Positions 1 to 12,900 of a stretch of DNA of 64,000 nt are shown in pieces. Under the pieces are notes generated by a model. That model saw only the letters and a list, made by a program, of their open reading frames with translations, searched no databases and was not told the origin of the DNA. The stretch spans positions 9,123,625 to 9,187,624 of the forward strand of contig OZ007509.1 of the NCBI GenBank assembly GCA_963931865.1, read 5' to 3'. The position numbers and the translations under genes were made by a program. Positions within the stretch are counted from its first letter, which is position 1. Every line of letters begins with the position of its first letter. The DNA is from Axinella damicornis (lineage: Eukaryota > Porifera > Demospongiae > Axinellida > Axinellidae).

Positions 1-15
1 CTATTGATCAATTAA
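1..15 (-). repeat. 16-bp satellite, fragment left of the MITE
   Basis: The first bases read ctattgatcaattaa, the satellite in the reverse-complement orientation. They continue after the insertion at 646-649. An uninterrupted satellite copy of the joined sequence is present at about 2364-2412. This shows that the DNA between is an insertion into the array, so the satellite extends beyond the left window edge. Confidence 0.9.
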
Positions 16-645
16 CCCTTTCAACCCAATAGCGCCCGTATGCGCCCGAAATTTTGACGTTCTTAAACCCCGAGAGCGCCCGTATGCGCCCGAAACTGGA
101 TTCCGGCTATTTATCGCTATAGCTACGCGATCGGACTTTGGATAAGTGATTTACGTGTCACAGGAAGTCGAGCGAAGCATAATTAGCTGTGGCTTTCCAT
201 AGGGACTTTCCCCACAAATCGCGTTAGAAGTTTACTTGTCGATCGATGTGTACTTAGTGACGGCATATTACAGCTTATATCCTACGAGCAAGTTGTTGTA
301 TCGAGTTTGTACTAGGCAGTTAGCTCACCTACACTGGTAACCTACCGTTGCTGGGCCAGTCAGCCAACCTCTGCCGTGGTTTTGCCGTCATTCTCGAGAG
401 CACTGCGACAACCCGCGTTTCCACCGTTGTGTCTTTCCCAGGCCTCACTGTCAAGTCGCGGGACTACTTCAGGAACGAAGCAGGTTTGTTTTCAAGCCAA
501 ATAAGTATAACTATCAATACCTGAACTCAGCAAGTTTACAAGATACAATGCCAATGAATCGATACAACACAAAAATCGCCATTTTTCATTAGCATTTGTG
601 TAACCACGCGATTGATTTCTGCGCATGCTACTCGGGGTCAAAGGG
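16..645. mobile_element. Non-autonomous piggyBac-like element (MITE) in the satellite
   Basis: This 630-bp non-satellite block has no usable reading frame. It is flanked on both sides by TTAA (12-15 and 646-649). Its ends are CCCTTTCAACCC on the left and, read inward from the right, CCCTTTGACCCC, so they form a short imperfect terminal inverted repeat. TTAA duplication with CCCTTT-type ends is the known signature of the piggyBac superfamily. The satellite on the two sides joins exactly at one TTAA, and the same joined sequence occurs uninterrupted at about 2364-2412. The element would need a transposase supplied from elsewhere. Only the short ends support the superfamily assignment, because no transposase is present. 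Confidence 0.8.
31..94 (+). repeat. Short direct repeat inside the MITE left end
   Basis: A 21-base sequence that begins agcgcccgtatgcgcccg occurs at 31-51 and again at 74-94, 43 bases apart. The second copy follows CCCCGAG, which also occurs just inside the right end of the MITE on the other strand. The left end may therefore carry a duplicated subterminal transposase-binding region. That role is inference. Confidence 0.7.
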
Positions 646-649
646 TTAA

Positions 650-3180
650 TCTAGTGATAAGTTCATCTAGTGATCACTTCATCTATTGATCAATTCATCT
701 ATTGATCAGTACATCTATTGATGGATTCGTCTATTGATCGATTCATCTATTGACCAGTTAATCTATTGATCAGTTAATCGATTGATCAATTCATCTATTG
801 ATCAATTCATCTATTGATCAATTCATCTAGTGATCAATTCATCTAGTGATCAATTCATTTAGTGAACATTTCATCTAGTGATCAATTAATCTATCTTTCT
901 ATCAATTCATCTATTGATCAGTTCATCAATTGAACTATCCATTTTTTGATCAGTTCATTTATTGATCAATTCGTCTATTGATCAATTCATCTGTTCATCA
1001 ATTCATCAATTAATCTAGTGATCAATTCATCTATAGATGAGTCCATCTATTGATCAATTCATCTATTGATCAATTCATCTATTGATCAATTCATCTATTG
1101 ATCAATCTCTCTAGTGATCAATTCATCTAGTGATCAATTCATCTAGCGATCAATTCTTCTAGTGATCAATTTATCCAGTGATCAATTCATCTAAAGATCA
1201 ATTCATCTAGTGATCAATTCATCTATTGATCAATATATATTTGTTCAATTCATCTATTGATCAATACATCTATTGATCAATTCATCTAGCGATCAATTCA
1301 TCTATTGATCTATCCATCAATTCATCTAGTGATCAGTTCATCTAGTGATCAATTCATCTATTGATCAGTTCATCTTGTGACCATTTCATCTATTGATCAG
1401 TTAATCTATTGATCAGTTCATCTATCGATCAATTCATTTACTAATCAAGTTGTCTATTGATTAATTCATCTATTGATCAATTTATTTATTGTTCAATTCA
1501 TCTAGTGATCACTTGATTTTGTCGTTAATTCATTTGGAGATCATTCCTGTAGTGAAGAGTTCATGTAGTGATCAGTTCGTCTATTGATGAATTCTTCCAT
1601 TGATCAATTCATTTATTGGTCAGTTCGTCACTGGATCACTTAATCTTGTGATCAGTTCATCTACTGATCAGTTAATCTTTTGATGAGTTCGTCTATTGAT
1701 CAGTTCATCTATTGATCAATTCATCTAGTGATCAATTCATCTAGTGATCACTTCATCTAGTGATCAATTCATTTATTGATCAATTCGTCTAGTGATCAAT
1801 TCATCTAGTAATCAATTCATCTGGTGATCAATTCATCTAGTGAATAATTCATCTATCGATCAGTTAATCTATTGATCAGTTCATCTATTGATCAGTTCAA
1901 CTATTGATAAATTCGTCTATTGATCAATAAATCTATTGATCAGGTCATCTTTAATCAGCTCATCCATTGATCATTCATCTATTGATGAATTCATCTATTG
2001 ATCAATTCATCCATTGATTAGTTCATTTATTGATCAGTTAATCTATTGATTAGTTCATCTATCAATCAATTAATCTATTGATCAATTGATCTATCGGTCA
2101 ATTCATCTATTGATAAATTTATATAAGGATCAATTCATCTAGTGATCAATTCATCTAGTGGTCAATTTATCTGTTGATCAATTCATATAGTGATCAATTC
2201 ATCTAGTGATCAATTCATCTAGTGATGAATTCATCTAGTGTTCAATTCATCTAGTAATCAATTCATCTATGAATCAGTTCATCTATTGATCAGGTCATCT
2301 ATCGATCAATTCATCTATTGATCAATTGACCTATTGGTCAATTCATCTATTGATATATTCATCTATTGATCAATTAATCTAGTGATAAGTTCATCTAGTG
2401 ATCACTTCATCTATTGGTCAATTCATCTGTTGATCAGTTCATTTATTGATTAATTCATCTATTGATCAGTTCATCTATTGATCAGTTCATCTATTGATCA
2501 GTTCATCTATTGATCAATTCATCTAATGATTAATTCATTTATTGATCAGTTCATCTATTGACGAATTCATCTATTGATCAATTCATCTATTGATCAGTTC
2601 ATCTCTTGATCACTTCATCTAGTGATCAATTCATCTAGCGATCAATTCATGTAGTGAGCAGTTCATCTAGTGTTCAGTTCATCTACTAATCGGTTAATCT
2701 ATTGATCAGTTAATCTATTGTTCAGTTTATGTATTGATCATTTCATCTAGTGCTCAATTCATCTAGTGATCAGTTCATCAAGTGATCAGTTCATCTTTGA
2801 TCATTTAATCTATTGATCAGTTCATCTATAGATTAGTTCATCTATTGATTAATTCATCTATTGACAAAGTCATCAATTGATGAATTCATCTATTGATCAA
2901 TTCATCTAGTTATCAATCCATCTAGTGATCAATTCACCTAGTGATTATTTCATCTAGTGATCAATTCATCTATTGATCAATTCATCAAGTGATCAATTCA
3001 TCTAGTGATCAATTCATCTAGGGATAAGTTCATCTAGTGATCACTTCATCTATAGATCAATTCATCTATTGATTAGTTCATCTATTGATCAGTTTATCTA
3101 TTGATGAATTCGTCAATTGATCAATTCATCTATTGACCAGTTCATCTATTGATCAGTTAATCTATTGATCAATTCATCTA
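650..3180 (-). repeat. 16-bp satellite, left (inverted) arm
   Basis: This is a continuous array of TCATCTATTGATCAAT units, the reverse complement of the unit that fills the rest of the window. There are about 158 units with frequent point variants (CTAGTGATC for CTATTGATC, CAGTTCATC, CAGTTAATC). The variants run in the mirror image of the order seen to the right of 3234. All six frames are closed by TGA or TAG in nearly every 48 bases, because 16 is not a multiple of 3. No gene is visible. Confidence 0.95.
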
Positions 3181-3233
3181 TTAACTAGATAAATTGTTTA
3201 CTAGATGAATTGATCAATAGATGAATTGGTCAA
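3181..3233. repeat. Centre of the satellite inversion
   Basis: Here the satellite changes strand. The last left-arm unit is followed by ttaactagataaattgttta, and from then on the unit reads ATTGATCAATAGATGA. Variant pairs are symmetric about position 3207: gaccag at 3135-3140 matches ctggtc at 3274-3279, and gataag at 3023-3028 matches cttatc at 3386-3391. The 53 bases between the arms are not self-complementary as a whole and belong to the right-arm orientation. Confidence 0.85.
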
Positions 3234-3881
3234 TAGATAAATTGATCAATAGATTAACTGATCAATAGATGAACTGGTCAATAGATGAATTGATCAATAG
3301 ACAAATTCATCAATAGATGAACTGATATATAGATGAACTGATCAATAGATGAATTGATCAATAGATGAAGTGATCACTAGATGAACTTATCACTTGATTA
3401 ATTGATCAATAGATGAATTGATCAATAGATGTATTGACCAATAGATCAATTGATCAATAGATGAATTGATCGACAGATGAACTGATCAATAATTGAACTG
3501 GTTGATAGTTGAATTGATTACTAGATGAATTGAACACTAGATGAATTGATCACTAGATGAATTGATCACTAGATGAATTGATCACTAGATGAATTGATCA
3601 TCAGATGGATTGAAGACTAAATGAATTCATCACTAGATGAATTGATCACTATGTAAATCGATCAATAGATGAATTGACCAATAGATGAATTGATCACTAG
3701 ATGAATTGATAACTAGATGAACTGTTCAATAGATTGATTGATCAATTGATGAATTTATAAATAGATTAACTGATCAATAGACGAGCTGATCAATAGATTA
3801 ACTGATCGATAGATGAATTGATCACTAGATGAATTGATCACTAGATGAATTCATTACTAGATGAATTGATCACTAGATTAA
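3234..3881 (+). repeat. 16-bp satellite, right arm next to the inversion
   Basis: Plus-orientation units continue from the inversion centre to the TTAA at 3878-3881. The first few hundred bases mirror the left arm unit by unit, including AACTGGTC, AATTCATC and AAGTGATCACTAGATG variants. No gene is visible. Confidence 0.9.
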
Positions 3882-3963
3882 CTCTTTGGGAGCGGTCATT
3901 AATTATTCATAACTTCCGTATCACGCGACCGTGCATGTGTGATATAAGCATCATTAGTAACAG
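3882..3963. mobile_element. 82-bp TTAA-flanked insertion, possibly a piggyBac-type remnant
   Basis: These 82 bases are unlike the satellite and are bounded by TTAA at 3878-3881 and 3964-3967. Deleting the block and one TTAA restores an ordinary satellite run (ctagattaatcactagatg). The left end reads CTCTTTGGGAGCGG, close to a CCCTTT-type end. The right end (gtaacag) does not give a good inverted partner, so the copy may be internally deleted or belong to another TTAA-using family. Confidence 0.55.
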
Positions 3964-6900
3964 TTAATCACTAGATGAATTGAACAATTGATCAATTGAT
4001 GAATTGATCACTAGATGAATTGATCACTAGATCAATTGATCAATGGATGAATTGATCAATAGATGAATTGATCAATAGATTAACTGATCAATTGATGAAC
4101 TGGTCAATAGATGAATTAATCAATAGACGAATTCATCAATAGATGAACTCATCAATAGATGAAAGGATCAATAGATGAATTGATCAATAGATGAAGTGAT
4201 CACCAGATGAACTTATCACTAGAAGAATTGATCACTAGATGAATTGATCACTTTATGAATTGATCAACAGATGAATTGATTACTAAATGAAATGATCACA
4301 AGATGAATTGATCACTAGATGGATTGATAACTAGATGAATTGATCAATAGATGAATTGATCAATAGATGAATTTGTCAATAGATGAATTAATCAATAGAT
4401 GAACTGATCTATAGATGAACTGATCAATAGATTAACTGATCAAAGACGAACTGATCACTTGATGAACTGATCACTAGATGAATTGATCACTAGATGAAAT
4501 GATCAATACATAAACTGAACAATAGATGAACTGATCAATAGATTAACTGATCAGTAGATGAACTGAACACTAGATGAACTGCTCACTACATGAATTGATC
4601 ATTAGATGAATTGATCACTAGATGAAGTGATCAAGAGATGAACTGATCAATAGATGAATGGATCAATCGATGAATTCAGAAATAGATGGACTGATCAATA
4701 AATGAATTCATCATTAGATGAATTGATTAATAGACAAAATGATCAATAGATGAACTGATCAATAGATGAATTGATCATGAGATGAATTGATCAATAGATG
4801 AATTGATCACTAGAGGAATTGATCACTATATGAATTGATCGCTATATGAATTGATCACAAGATGAAATGATCAATACATAAACTGAACAATAGATGAACT
4901 GATCAATAGATTAACTGATCAGTAGATGAACTGAACACTAAATGAACTGCTCACTACATGAATTGATCACTAGATGAAGTGATCAAGAGATGAACTGATC
5001 AATAGATGAATGGATCAATGGATGAATTCATCAATAGATGGACTGATCAATAAATGAATTTATCATTAGATGAATTGAATAATAGACGAAATGATCAATA
5101 GATGAACTGATCAATAGATGAATTGATCATGAGATGAATTGATCAATAGATGAATTGATCACTAGAGGAATTGATCACTATATGAATTGATCGCTATATA
5201 AATTGATCAATAGATGAATTGATCAATAAATCAATTGATCAATAGTTAAATTGATCAATATATGAATTGATCTTTAGACAAATTGATCAAGAGATGAATT
5301 GATCAGTAGATGAGTTGATCAATAGATGAATTGATCAATAGATCAATAGATGAATTGATCAATAGAACAATTGATGAATTGATCAATAAATGAATTGATC
5401 AAGTGATGAATGGTTCAATAGATGAATGGATCCATAGATGATTTGAACAATAGATGAATTGATCGATAGATGAATTGATCAATGGATGAATTGATCAATA
5501 GATCGATTTATCAATAGATCAATTGATCAATAGATGAATTGATCAACAGATGAATTGATCCATAGATAAATTGATCACTAGATGAACTGATCACTAAATG
5601 AATTCATCACTAGATGAATTGATCAACAGATGAATTGATGAATAGATTAACTGATCAATAGATGAACTAATCAATAGATGGATTGATCAATAGATGAATT
5701 CATCAATAGTTGAATGATCAATAGATGAACTGATCAATAGATGAACTGATCAATAGACTACCTGATCGGTAGATGAACTGAACACTAGATGAACTGCTCA
5801 CTACTTGAATTGATCACTAGATGAATTGATCACTCGATGAAGTGATCAAGAGATGAACTGATCATTAGATGAATAGATCAATAGATGAACTCATCAATAG
5901 ATGAACAGACGAATAGATGAATTGATCACTAGATGAATTGATCAATAGACGAACTGATCAATAGATCACTATACGAATTGATCGCTATACGAATTGATCA
6001 ATAGATGAATTGATCAATAGATTAATTGATCAATAGTTAAATTTATCAATAGATGAATTGATCTTTACATGAATTGATAGAGATGAATTGATCAATAGAT
6101 GAGTTGATCAATAGATTAATTGAACAATAGACCAATAGATGAATTGATCAATAGAACAATTGATGAATTGATCAATAGATGAATTGATCAAGTGATGAAT
6201 TGATCATTAGATGAATGGATCCATAGATGATTTGAACAATAGATGAACTGATCGATAGATGAATTGATCAATGGATGGATTAATCTATAGATCGATTTAT
6301 CAATAGATCAATTGATTAATAGATGAACTGATCAACAGATTAATTGATCAATAAATGAATTGATCACTAAATGAATTGATCACTAAATGAATTCATCACT
6401 AGATGAATTGATCAACAGATGAATTGAACAATAGATTAATTGATCAATAGATGAACTAATCAATAGATGAATTGATCAATAGATGAATTCATCAACTAAT
6501 GAATGATCCATAGATGAACTGATCAATAGATGAATTGATCAATAGATGAATTGATCAATAGAAGAATTGATAAATAGACGAATTGATCAGTAAATGAACT
6601 GATAAAGAAATGACTTCATCAATTGATGAACTGATCAATGGATGAATTGATAGATAGATGAACTGAGCAATAGATGAATTTTTTACTAGATGAATTGAAC
6701 AATAGATGAACTTATCAATAGATGAACGGAAGAATACTTGAACTGATCAATAGATGAATTGATCTCTAGATGAATTGATCACTAGATGAATTGATTACTA
6801 GATGAATTGATCACTAGGTGAATTGATCACTAGATGAATTGACCGCTAGATAAATTGATCATTAGATGAATTGATCAATAGATTGATTGATCAATTGATG

Positions 6901-9900
6901 AATTGATCAATAGGTGAATTGCTCAATAGAAGGATTCATCAATAGATGAATTGATCAATAGATGAACTGATCAACAGATCAACTGATCAATAGATGAACT
7001 GTTGATACAGGAATTGATTACTAGATGAATTGATCACTAGATGAATTGATTTCTAGATAAATTAATCACTAGATGAATTGATCACCAGATGAAATTATCA
7101 CTAGATGAATTGATCACTAGATGAATTGATCACTAGGTGAATTGATAACTATATGAATTAATCAATAGAGAATTGATAACTATATGAATTGATCAATAGA
7201 TGAATTGATCAATAGTTGAATTGATCCCTACATGAATTGATCACTAGATGAATATATCACTAGAAGAATTGATTAATAGATGAATTGATCAATAGATTAG
7301 CTGATCAATAGATAATCTAATCAATAGAAGAATTGATCAATAGATGTATTCATCAAGAGATGAAAGATCAATAGATGAACTGATCAATAGATTATTGATC
7401 AATAGATGAATAGATCAATATATGAATTGATCAATAGATTAACGTATCAATAGATGAACTGGTCAATAAATGAATTGATCAATAGATGAATTCATCAATA
7501 GATGAGCTGATCAAAGATGACCTGATCAATAGATTAATTGATCAATAGACGAATATCTCAATAGATGAACTGATCAATAGATGAACTGATCAATAGATTA
7601 ACTGATCGATAAATGAATTGATCACTAGATGAATTGATCACTAAATGAATTGATCACTAGATGAAATGATCACTAAATGAATTGATCGCTAGGTGAAATG
7701 ATAACTAGATGAACTGATCAATAGATGAACTGATCAATAGATTAACTGATAAATAGAAGAACTGATCACAAGATGAACTGATAACTAGATGAATTGATCA
7801 CTAGACAAATTGATCCATAGATGAACTGATCGATAGACGAACTGATCAATAGATCAACTGATCTGCGGATGAACTGATCACTAGATGAACTGCTCGCTAG
7901 ATGAATTGATCACTAGATGAATTCATCACTAGATAAAGTGATCGAGAGATGAACTGATCAATTGGTGAATTGATCAATAGAAGAATTCATCAATAGATGA
8001 AGTGATCAATAGATGAATTGATCAATAGATGAATTGATCTATAGATGAACTGATCAATAAATGAACTGATCAATAGATTAATTGATCAATAGATGAATTG
8101 AAAAATAGAGGAACTGATCAATACATGAACTGATCGATAGATGAATTGATTACTAGATGAATTGATCACTAGATGAATTGATCAATAGATAAATTGATCA
8201 ATGGATGAACTGATCGATGGATCGATTGACCAATGGATCAATTGATCAATAAAAGAATTGATCAATAGATGAACTGATCACTTGATGAACTGATCACTAG
8301 ATGAATTGATCACTAGATGAAATGTTCAATAGATAAACTGAACAATAGATGAACTGATCTAGAGATTAACTGATCAGTAGATGAACTGAACACTAGTTGA
8401 ACTGCTCACTACATGAATTGATCACTCGATGAATTGATCACTAGATGAAGTGATCAAGAGATGAACTGATCAAAAGATTAACTGATCAATAGATGAACTG
8501 ATCGATAGATGAATTGATCACTAGATGAATTGATCACTCAATGAATTGATCACTAGATGAATTGATCGATAGATAAATTGATCACTAGATGAAATGATTA
8601 CTAGATAAATTGTTCCATAGATGAATTGATAACTAGATGAATTGATCAATAGATGAATTGATCAATAGATGAATTGATCAATAGACGAATTAATCAATAG
8701 ATGAACTGATCAATAGATGAACTGATCGATAAATGAACTGATCATTAGATGAATTGATCACTAGATGAACTGATCATTAGATGAATTGATGGAGCAATAG
8801 ATGAATTCATCGCTAGATGAATTGATCCATAAATGAATTGATCAATAGATGAATTGATCACTACATAAAATGATCAACAGATGAATTGATCACTAGATGA
8901 ATTGATAACTAGATGAATTGATCAATAGACGAATTGATCAATAGATGAATTGGTCAATAGATGAATTAATCAATATATGAAATGATCAATTGATGAACTG
9001 ATCAACAGATTAACTGATCAAAGATGAACTGATCACTTGATGAACTGATCAATAGATGAATTGATCACTAGATGAAATGATAACTAGATAAACTGAACAA
9101 TAGAAATAGTTGAACTGATCAATAGATTAACTGATCAGTAGATGAACTGAACACTAGATGAACTGCTCACTACATGAATTGATCACTAGATGAATTGATC
9201 ACTAGATGAAGTGATCAAGAGATGAACTGATCAATAGATGAATTGATCAATAAATGAATTCATCAATAAATGAACTGATCAATAGATGAATTGATCATTA
9301 GATGAATTGATCAATATACGAACTGATCAACAGAAGAACTGATCAATAGATGAATTGATCGAGAGATGAATTGATCAATAGATGAATTGATTATTAGATG
9401 AATTGATCAATAGATGAATTGATTAATAGATTAATTGATTAATAGATGAACGGGTCAATAGATGAATTGAACAATAGATGAATTCATCAATAGATGAACT
9501 GATCAATAGATGAACTGATCAATAGATGAATTGATCAATAGATGAAGTGATCACTAGATGAACTTATCACTAGATTAATTGATCAATAGATGAATTAATC
9601 AGTAGATGAATTGATCGATAGATGAACTTATCAATAGATGAGCTGATTGATAGTTGAATTAATTACTAGTTGAATTGAAAAGTAGATGAATTGATCACTA
9701 GATGAGTTGATCACTAGATGAATTGATCACTAGATCAATTGATCACCAGATGAATTGACCACTAGATGAATTGATCACTAGATGAATTGATCACTATATA
9801 AGGTGATCAATAGATGAATTGAACAGTAGATGAATTGATCACTAGAATAATTGATCACTAGATGAATTGATCCCTAGATGAATTGATCAATAGATGAATT

Positions 9901-12900
9901 GATCAATAGAATAACTAATCAATAGATGAACTAATCAATAGATGAATTGATCAATAGATGAATTCATCAATTGATGAATGATCAATGGATGAACTGATCA
10001 ATAGATGAATTGATCATTAGTTTAATTGATCAATAGATGAATTAATCAATAGATAAACCGATCAATAGATGAACTGGTCAATAGATGAATTCATCAATAG
10101 ATGAATTTATCAATAGATTAACTGATCAATAGATGAACTGGTCAATAGATGAATTGATCAATTGACGAATTCATCAACAAATAAACTGATCAATAGATGA
10201 ACTAATCAATAGATGAATTGATCTATAGATGAAGTGATCACTAGATGAACTTATCACTAGATGAATTGATTACTAAATGAATTGATCACTTGATGAATTG
10301 ATCAATAGATGAATTGATCACTAGATGAAATGATCACAAGATGAATTGATCACTAGATGGATTGATAACTAGATGAATTGATCAATAGATGAATTGATCA
10401 ATTGATGACTTTGTCAATAGATGAATTAATCAATAGATGAACTGATCTATAGATGAACTGATTAATAGATTAAATGATCAAAGATGAACTGATCACTTGA
10501 TGAACTGATCACTAGACGAATTGATCACTGGGTGAAATGATCAATACATAAACTGAACAATAGATGAACTGATCAATAGATTAACTGATTGATAGATGGA
10601 TTGATTACTAGATGAATTGAACAATAGATGAATTGATCCCTAGATGAATTGATCACTAGATGAATTGATCACTAGATGAATTGATAAACAGATGAATTGA
10701 CCACTAGATAAATTAATCACTAGATGAGTTGATCCTTATATAAATTGATCAATAGATGAATTGAGCAATAGATCATTTGATCAATAGATGAATTGATCGA
10801 TAGATGAACTGATCAATAGATTAACTGATCAATAAATGAACTAATCAATGGATGAATTGATCAATAGATGAATTCATCAATAGATGAATGATCAATGGAT
10901 GAGCTGATCAAAGATTACCTGATCAATAGATTTATAGATCAATAGACGAATTTATCAATAGATGAACTGATCAATAGATGAACTGATCAATAGATTAACT
11001 GATCGATAGATTAATTGATCACTAGATGAATTGATCACCAGATGAATTGATTAATAGATGAATTGATCACTAGACGAATTGTTCAATAAATGAATTGATC
11101 ACTAGATGAAGTGATCACTAGATGAATTGATCACAAGATGAATTGATCAATAGATGAACTGATCAATAGACGAACTCATCAAAAGATTAACTGATCAGTA
11201 GATGAACTGATCACAAGATGAAGTGATCCAGAGACGAACTGATCAATAAATGAATTGATCAATAGCAGAATTCATCAATAGACGAACTGATCACTACATG
11301 AACTCTTTACTACAGTAATTGATCTCCAAATGAATTAACGATAAAATCAAGTGATCACTAGATGAATTGATCAAAAGATGAATTGAACAATGGATAAATT
11401 GATCAATAGATGAATTAATCAATAGACAAATTGATTAGTAGATGAATTGATCAATAGATGAACTGATCAATAGATTAACTGATCAATAGATGAAATGATC
11501 ACAAGATGAACTGATCAATAGATGAATTGATCACTAGATGAACTGATCACTAGATGAATTGATGGATAGATCAATAGATGAATTGATCACTAGATGAATT
11601 GATCAATAAATGTATTGATCAATAGATGAATTGAACAAATAAATATTGATCAATAGATGAATTGATCACTAGATAAATTGATCTCTAGATGAATTGATCA
11701 CTGGATAAATTGATCACTAAATGAATTGATCACTAGATGAATTGATCACTAGATAAATTGATCACTAGATAGATTGATCAATAGATGAATTGATCAATAG
11801 ATGAATTGATCAATAGATGAATTGATCAATAGATGGACTCATCAATAGATGAATTGATCACTAGATTAATTGATGTATTGATCAACAGATGAATTGATCA
11901 ATAGACGAATTGATCAATAAATGAACTGATCAAGAAATGGATTGTTCAATTGATGAACTGATCAATAGATGAATTGATAGAAAGATAGATGAATTGATCA
12001 CTAGATGAAATGATCACTAGATGAATTGATCACTAGATGAATTGATCACTAGTTGAATTGATCAATAGATGAATTGATCAATAGATGAATTGATCAATAG
12101 ATTAACTGATCAATAGATTAACTGGTCAATAGATGAATTGATCAATAGACGAATTCATCAATAGATGAACTGATCAATAGATGAACTGATCAATAGATGA
12201 ATTAATCAATAGATGAAGTGATCAGTAGACGAACTTATCACTAGATTAATTGATCAATAGATGAATTGATCATTAGATGAATCGACCAATAGGTCAATTG
12301 ATCAATAGATGAATTGATCGATATATGAACTGATCAATATATGAACTGATTGATAGATGGATTGATAACTAGATGAATTTATCAATAGATGAATTGATAA
12401 ATAGATGAATTTGTCAATAGATGAATTAATCAATAGATGGACTGATTTATAGATGAACTGATCAATTGAGTAACTGGTCAAAGATGAACTGATCACTTGA
12501 TTAACAGATCACTAGATGAATTGATCACTAGATGAAATGATCAATACATAAACTGAACAATAGATGAACTGATCATTAGATTAACTGATCAGTAGATGAA
12601 CTGAACACTAGATGAACTGCTCGCTACATAAATTGATCACTAGATGAATTGATCACTAGATGAAGTGATCAAGAGATGAACTGATCAATAGATGAATTGA
12701 TCAATAGATGAATTCATCAATAAATGAACTGATCAATAAATGAATTGATTATTAGATGAATTGATCAATAGACGAACTGATCAATAGATGAACTGATCAA
12801 TAGATGAAGTGATCATGAGATGAATTTATCAATAGATGAATTGATCACTAGATGAATTAATCACAATATGAATTGATTGCTATATGAATTGATCAATAGA

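Noticed and set aside
12302..12496. 64-codon reverse-strand frame rich in Ile, Ser and Asp within the satellite
   Set aside because: It is the 16-bp repeat read through where chance changes removed stops. The product is only the 48-base codon cycle, and there is no independent coding sign.
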